Assembly: GCA_964036195.1 (NCBI GenBank)
Contig: OZ038458.1
Location: 10,925,832 to 10,989,831, forward strand
Length of the DNA stretch: 64,000 bases
Direction of reading: 5' to 3'
From: Sphaerolaimus hirsutus
Taxonomy: Eukaryota; Nematoda; Chromadorea; Monhysterida; Sphaerolaimidae
The notes below the pieces were generated by a model that was given only the letters and a program-made list of their open reading frames with translations, was not told where the DNA came from and searched no databases. Shown piece after piece: positions 61,701 through 64,000 of this stretch. The position numbers and the translations under genes are program-made. How positions within the stretch are numbered: position 1 is the stretch's first letter; every line of letters begins with the position of its first letter.

Positions 61701-63985
61701 CAAAACAGACCAATTTGGCAGCGGGTTGATAAGCGAGCGCGGGAGAAATATCCTGCTGCAGCGACTCGCCCACTGGCACCACGGTAGCGTTTACTGGATC
61801 CGCCTGACAAGTAGAACTGGAAGCCTGCATCTGCTGCTGCATTCGTTGCTGTTGGCACCGAGCCAAGTGCTCGTCTCTGGCCTCCGCGATCGATGCGCGC
61901 TTTTGGTGAGCCAGTGACAGCTGACGCTCTAAGTCGGAGATCTGAGGGTTTGGGAAGGTAATAATTAAGGGCAGGGACGTACGCACGGTTTTTCGAGCGG
62001 GGGAGGGCAGATTGTACAGGGCGCGACGAACGGGGTGGGGGGGGAGAGGCGCCCCACCGCCAAAATTTGGTTCCTGTAATAGCAAGATGCAGTCATGACG
62101 TTGTCGCCATTTGTAGGTGCCGCGCCATGGAGGGATTGGCGTTGGGGTGGAGCGGGAAATGCGCGCTTGCACAGAATTATTCACACTGCCTAACAAATCG
62201 CTAAAAAGTGCCATTTCCTGGCACTTTTTATGTCTGGCCCGGGGGGCCACCCGCATGCGTACCCCATCCCCTTGATTAAGGGAACATTACAATATCCGAA
62301 GCTTTTCTCAGAAACTCACCCTTCCCTGAAGCTGCGTAACTAAGTTAGCATATTGTGCATCTTTCTCTTGCAGCTGCCGCAGCAGGGCTCGCTCCCGCTC
62401 TTGTAGGGAACGTTGCAGGGATCGTTCCCGGTATTCGTGTTCGCGAAGCAGCATTTGCGCGCGCCCGTAGGCTGCTTCCAATTCTCTGTGCACGTGAACA
62501 AACTTGATGTGCACGTCAAAAAACTGCTTTTTGAAGGTAATGGCGGCCCATACACTAGTTGACACATTTGTGTCAACTCAGATTTCAGCTTCACGTGTCG
62601 CAGAGCGATCTCCCAATGCACTTGCCGTAATATCTATTTTTTCAACACTGCCGCATGTGCATTTGGAGATCGTTCAGCGCCACGTGAAGCTGAAATTTGA
62701 GTTGACACACGTGTGTGGGTCGCAATAGAGGTTGCCGCAAAGTACCACCACCAACCTATAAGGACTCTGGGCTCGCTGTTCTGCCCTAGCCTGTTGTGGA
62801 TGCGCACTAGTACCCGCGTACGCGGAAGTACCATTGACCACATTGGCAGGGCCGGGCCCATTCTCCGCGTGGGCTGGCGGCGGCGCGACCGCATTACTAG
62901 CATGCGGCTGCGCGAACTGCAGCAGACCGTGCAAGCGGGAAGTTGTGTCATCTAGTTCGGATTCAAGGTGTCCTATGGTTGTCTGCAGGTTGTGGTTGGT
63001 TTTGTGGTTGTGTAGAGGCTGGTTGGATGGTGCAATGATTTTGGCCATCTGATATTGGAAGACATAGTTGGCGAAGACATAGTTGGCGAGAGTATGTGCG
63101 AGCTTATAGTGAGCAAACACCTGGCAAAAATCGCAACAAAAAAATCCTAGTATACTCGGCAGACACGATACTCTACAAACAGATAGGAGTTATGTCTTCG
63201 GCTGGCAGACGGCCGGCCGAGAACTTATGGAAGGCGTGATGAAGACGAAGTGATGGCGAGAGATGATGACGGCGACCAAAGTGATCACGTCATGATGTAG
63301 TGTTTCCTCCGGAAAAATGTACGGCGTAATGTCATCCGAGTATATTATACTCACTTGAATTTCCCTTTCCTCCAACGAAAACACACTGGCCGCGTAACCA
63401 GGCTGTTTCTGCACCGGCTGCTGCCCATCCTGCCTGGACCCAATTCTCCTAATGACACTGGGGCTACTATCCCTGCTGGACCCGCCCGCGTGGCCGTGCT
63501 GCGGGGGGTAGGCGTGCGCGGCCGAAGAGTGCGCCTGGGGGCACTCCCAGACCCTGTAAAGTGCCCTGTAAAATGTCAAATGTCACGCAAAGTGTCAAAA
63601 GTCGTGTAAAATGTCCTGCAAAATGGCAAACGTACGTTTGCCATTTGGCAGGGCATTTTACGTTACTTTTGACACTTTGCGTGACATTTTACATTTTACA
63701 GGGTTTTTCACAGGATCCGGGAGTGTCACCTGCTGCTGCGAGTGGCAGTGCTGCACGGCCACGGGCACGATGGAGGCGTTCTGCGGCTGTGTCTGCCGGT
63801 GGCTCATGTAGTGCGCCGTGGACGCGGGGCACGACTCGGCGTTGCGAGATTGGCTTGGGGTCTGTTGCAGTGAATCGGACATGGGTGAAGAGTGCTGCCG
63901 ACTTTGATGTTGTTGTTGCTGTTGCTGGATGTATTGCTGGCGAATGCGGGCGGCAGACTCCTGGATGAGTGTGGACAGTGTTTGG
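58800..63985 (-). CDS. Neurabin/spinophilin-like scaffold, C-terminal half (5' end beyond right edge)
   Basis: Exons in gene order: about 63985-63730 (start near the edge), 63534-63355, 62982-62756, 62485-62320, 61941-61711, 61309-about 61177, 60642-60304, 59792-59746, 59473-59333, 58943-58800; about 620 codons. A Q-rich region is followed by coiled coil (HLESELDDTTSRLHGLLQ, AYGRAQMLLREHEYRERSLQ, QGRISDLERQLSLAHQ). After a low-complexity stretch comes a SAM domain (EVGRWLAAAGLDKYSAEF, KVDGQKLMQLDGTALK) continued by SMGISNSSDRSLLKKKIKDL in the last exon. Coil plus terminal SAM with this last block is the neurabin pattern; the actin, PP1 and PDZ parts would lie off the right edge. Neurabins anchor protein phosphatase 1 on actin at synapses and junctions. 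The 61,177 donor was set by phase only; the 59,746 donor is GC (AAACAG then GCGAGT). Confidence 0.75.
59625..59721. repeat. MITE of the TACCGTATTT family
   Basis: aggaaaaaataactcccctc at the left and ttcgagcatatacggta at the right. It is in intron 59,474-59,745 of the neurabin-like gene, beginning some 25 bp from the GC donor. Confidence 0.6.
61535..61698. repeat. Palindromic CCCTGTAAA MITE, copy 7
   Basis: The ends ggtgccattcccagaccgtg and cattttacagtgtttgtgag are inverted and the interior is self-complementary (aaggtcaaaagtgtcaaaag, cttttgacagtttgcatgaa). It lies about 12 bp inside the intron after exon 61941-61711. Confidence 0.75.
61975..62275. repeat. Fragment related to the large hAT-like element
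   Basis: The left end cagggacgtacgcacggttt followed by ttcgagcgggggagggc resembles the left end of the element at 10,447 (cagggacgtatccaggattt). The right end is unclear (gcatgcgtaccccatccc). It is in intron 61,942-62,319 of the neurabin-like gene. Confidence 0.45.
62544..62732. repeat. MITE of the GGCCCACACACTAGTTGAC family
   Basis: The left end ggcggcccatacactagttg and the shortened right end gacacacgtgtgtgggtcgc; the interior cagagcgatctcccaatgca is mirrored at gcatttggagatcgttcagc. Intron 62,486-62,755 is 81 bp without it. Confidence 0.75.
63151..63345. repeat. MITE with TATACTCGG ends, second copy of the 21,446 type
   Basis: The ends tatactcggcagacacgata and cggcgtaatgtcatccgagt, with the interior ggctggcagacggccggccg and aagtgatggcgagagatgat, in the opposite orientation to 21,446-21,716. 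It starts about 9 bp after the donor of exon 63534-63355. Confidence 0.75.
63535..63729 (-). mobile_element. Intron made entirely of a palindromic CCCTGTAAA MITE (copy 8), introner candidate
   Basis: The element runs from ggggcactcccagaccctgt to acaggatccgggagtgtca, nearly palindromic with the centre ggcaaacgtacgtttgcc. CCTG flanks it on both sides (CAGG on the gene strand). On the minus strand, exon CAGCAGCAG is followed by donor GTGACACTCCC, and acceptor GGGAGTGCCCCCAG precedes exon GCGCACTC. The 5' splice site is thus duplicate G plus element TG, and the 3' splice site is the second CAG. Read through, the element would introduce stops; spliced, the Q/H/A-rich frame continues in phase 0. 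Confidence 0.75.
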
Positions 63986-64000
63986 CTATGGCATACCTAC

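Noticed and set aside
58800-63985. SAM-domain protein other than neurabin (SAMD or Shank-like)
   Set aside because: The long coil before the SAM and the block SSDRSLLKKKIKDLK after it fit neurabin best; still only a family-level call because PDZ and PP1 parts are off the window.
1-64000. tRNA, rRNA, LTR or other virus-like elements
   Set aside because: No cloverleaf, rRNA stretch, LTR pair, or capsid, integrase or envelope motif was recognised; the only retroelement proteins seen belong to LINEs.

Overview
Animal nuclear DNA, most likely from an invertebrate. All genes are split into many exons with GT-AG introns, the protein families are animal ones (LRP1, MATH-BTB, neurabin), and the non-coding DNA is full of short inverted-repeat DNA transposons (MITEs), hAT-like elements and LINEs. 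The phylum cannot be fixed from this window. No virus-like or LTR element was recognised.

Layout. 1-22,574 (+): C-terminal half of a low-density lipoprotein receptor-related protein 1 (LRP1) gene, 42 phase-consistent exons. The order is ten LDLR-A modules, EGF, a YWTD propeller, EGF, eleven LDLR-A modules, EGF, a propeller carrying a furin site, a long EGF row, a membrane segment and an NPxY tail. 24,721-29,836 (+): complete MATH-BTB gene, nine exons, 358 codons. 32,274-33,261 (-): small four-helix membrane protein, four exons. 35,236-40,530 (-): nested LINEs, one 5'-truncated endonuclease/RT element inserted in an older copy. 44,788-49,546 (+): unrecognised acidic protein ending in a CaaL prenylation box. 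50,790-56,795 (+): unrecognised coiled-coil protein starting with a myristoyl/palmitoyl signal. 58,800 to the right edge (-): C-terminal half of a neurabin/spinophilin-like gene (coiled coil plus SAM).

The two lipid-anchored unknown proteins lie in tandem 1.2 kb apart and would both sit on membranes; a functional link is only a guess. The other genes look unrelated to each other.

The strongest unusual signal is in the neurabin-like gene. One 195-bp intron (63,535-63,729) is made entirely of one copy of a palindromic MITE family that occurs about eight times here. A four-base duplication (CAGG on the gene strand) flanks it, and splicing would remove the element plus one duplicate and restore the original reading frame exactly. 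Many other MITE-bearing introns in the window reduce to a normal 55-82 bp intron when the element is subtracted; this one reduces to nothing. It therefore looks like an intron created by a transposon (an introner).
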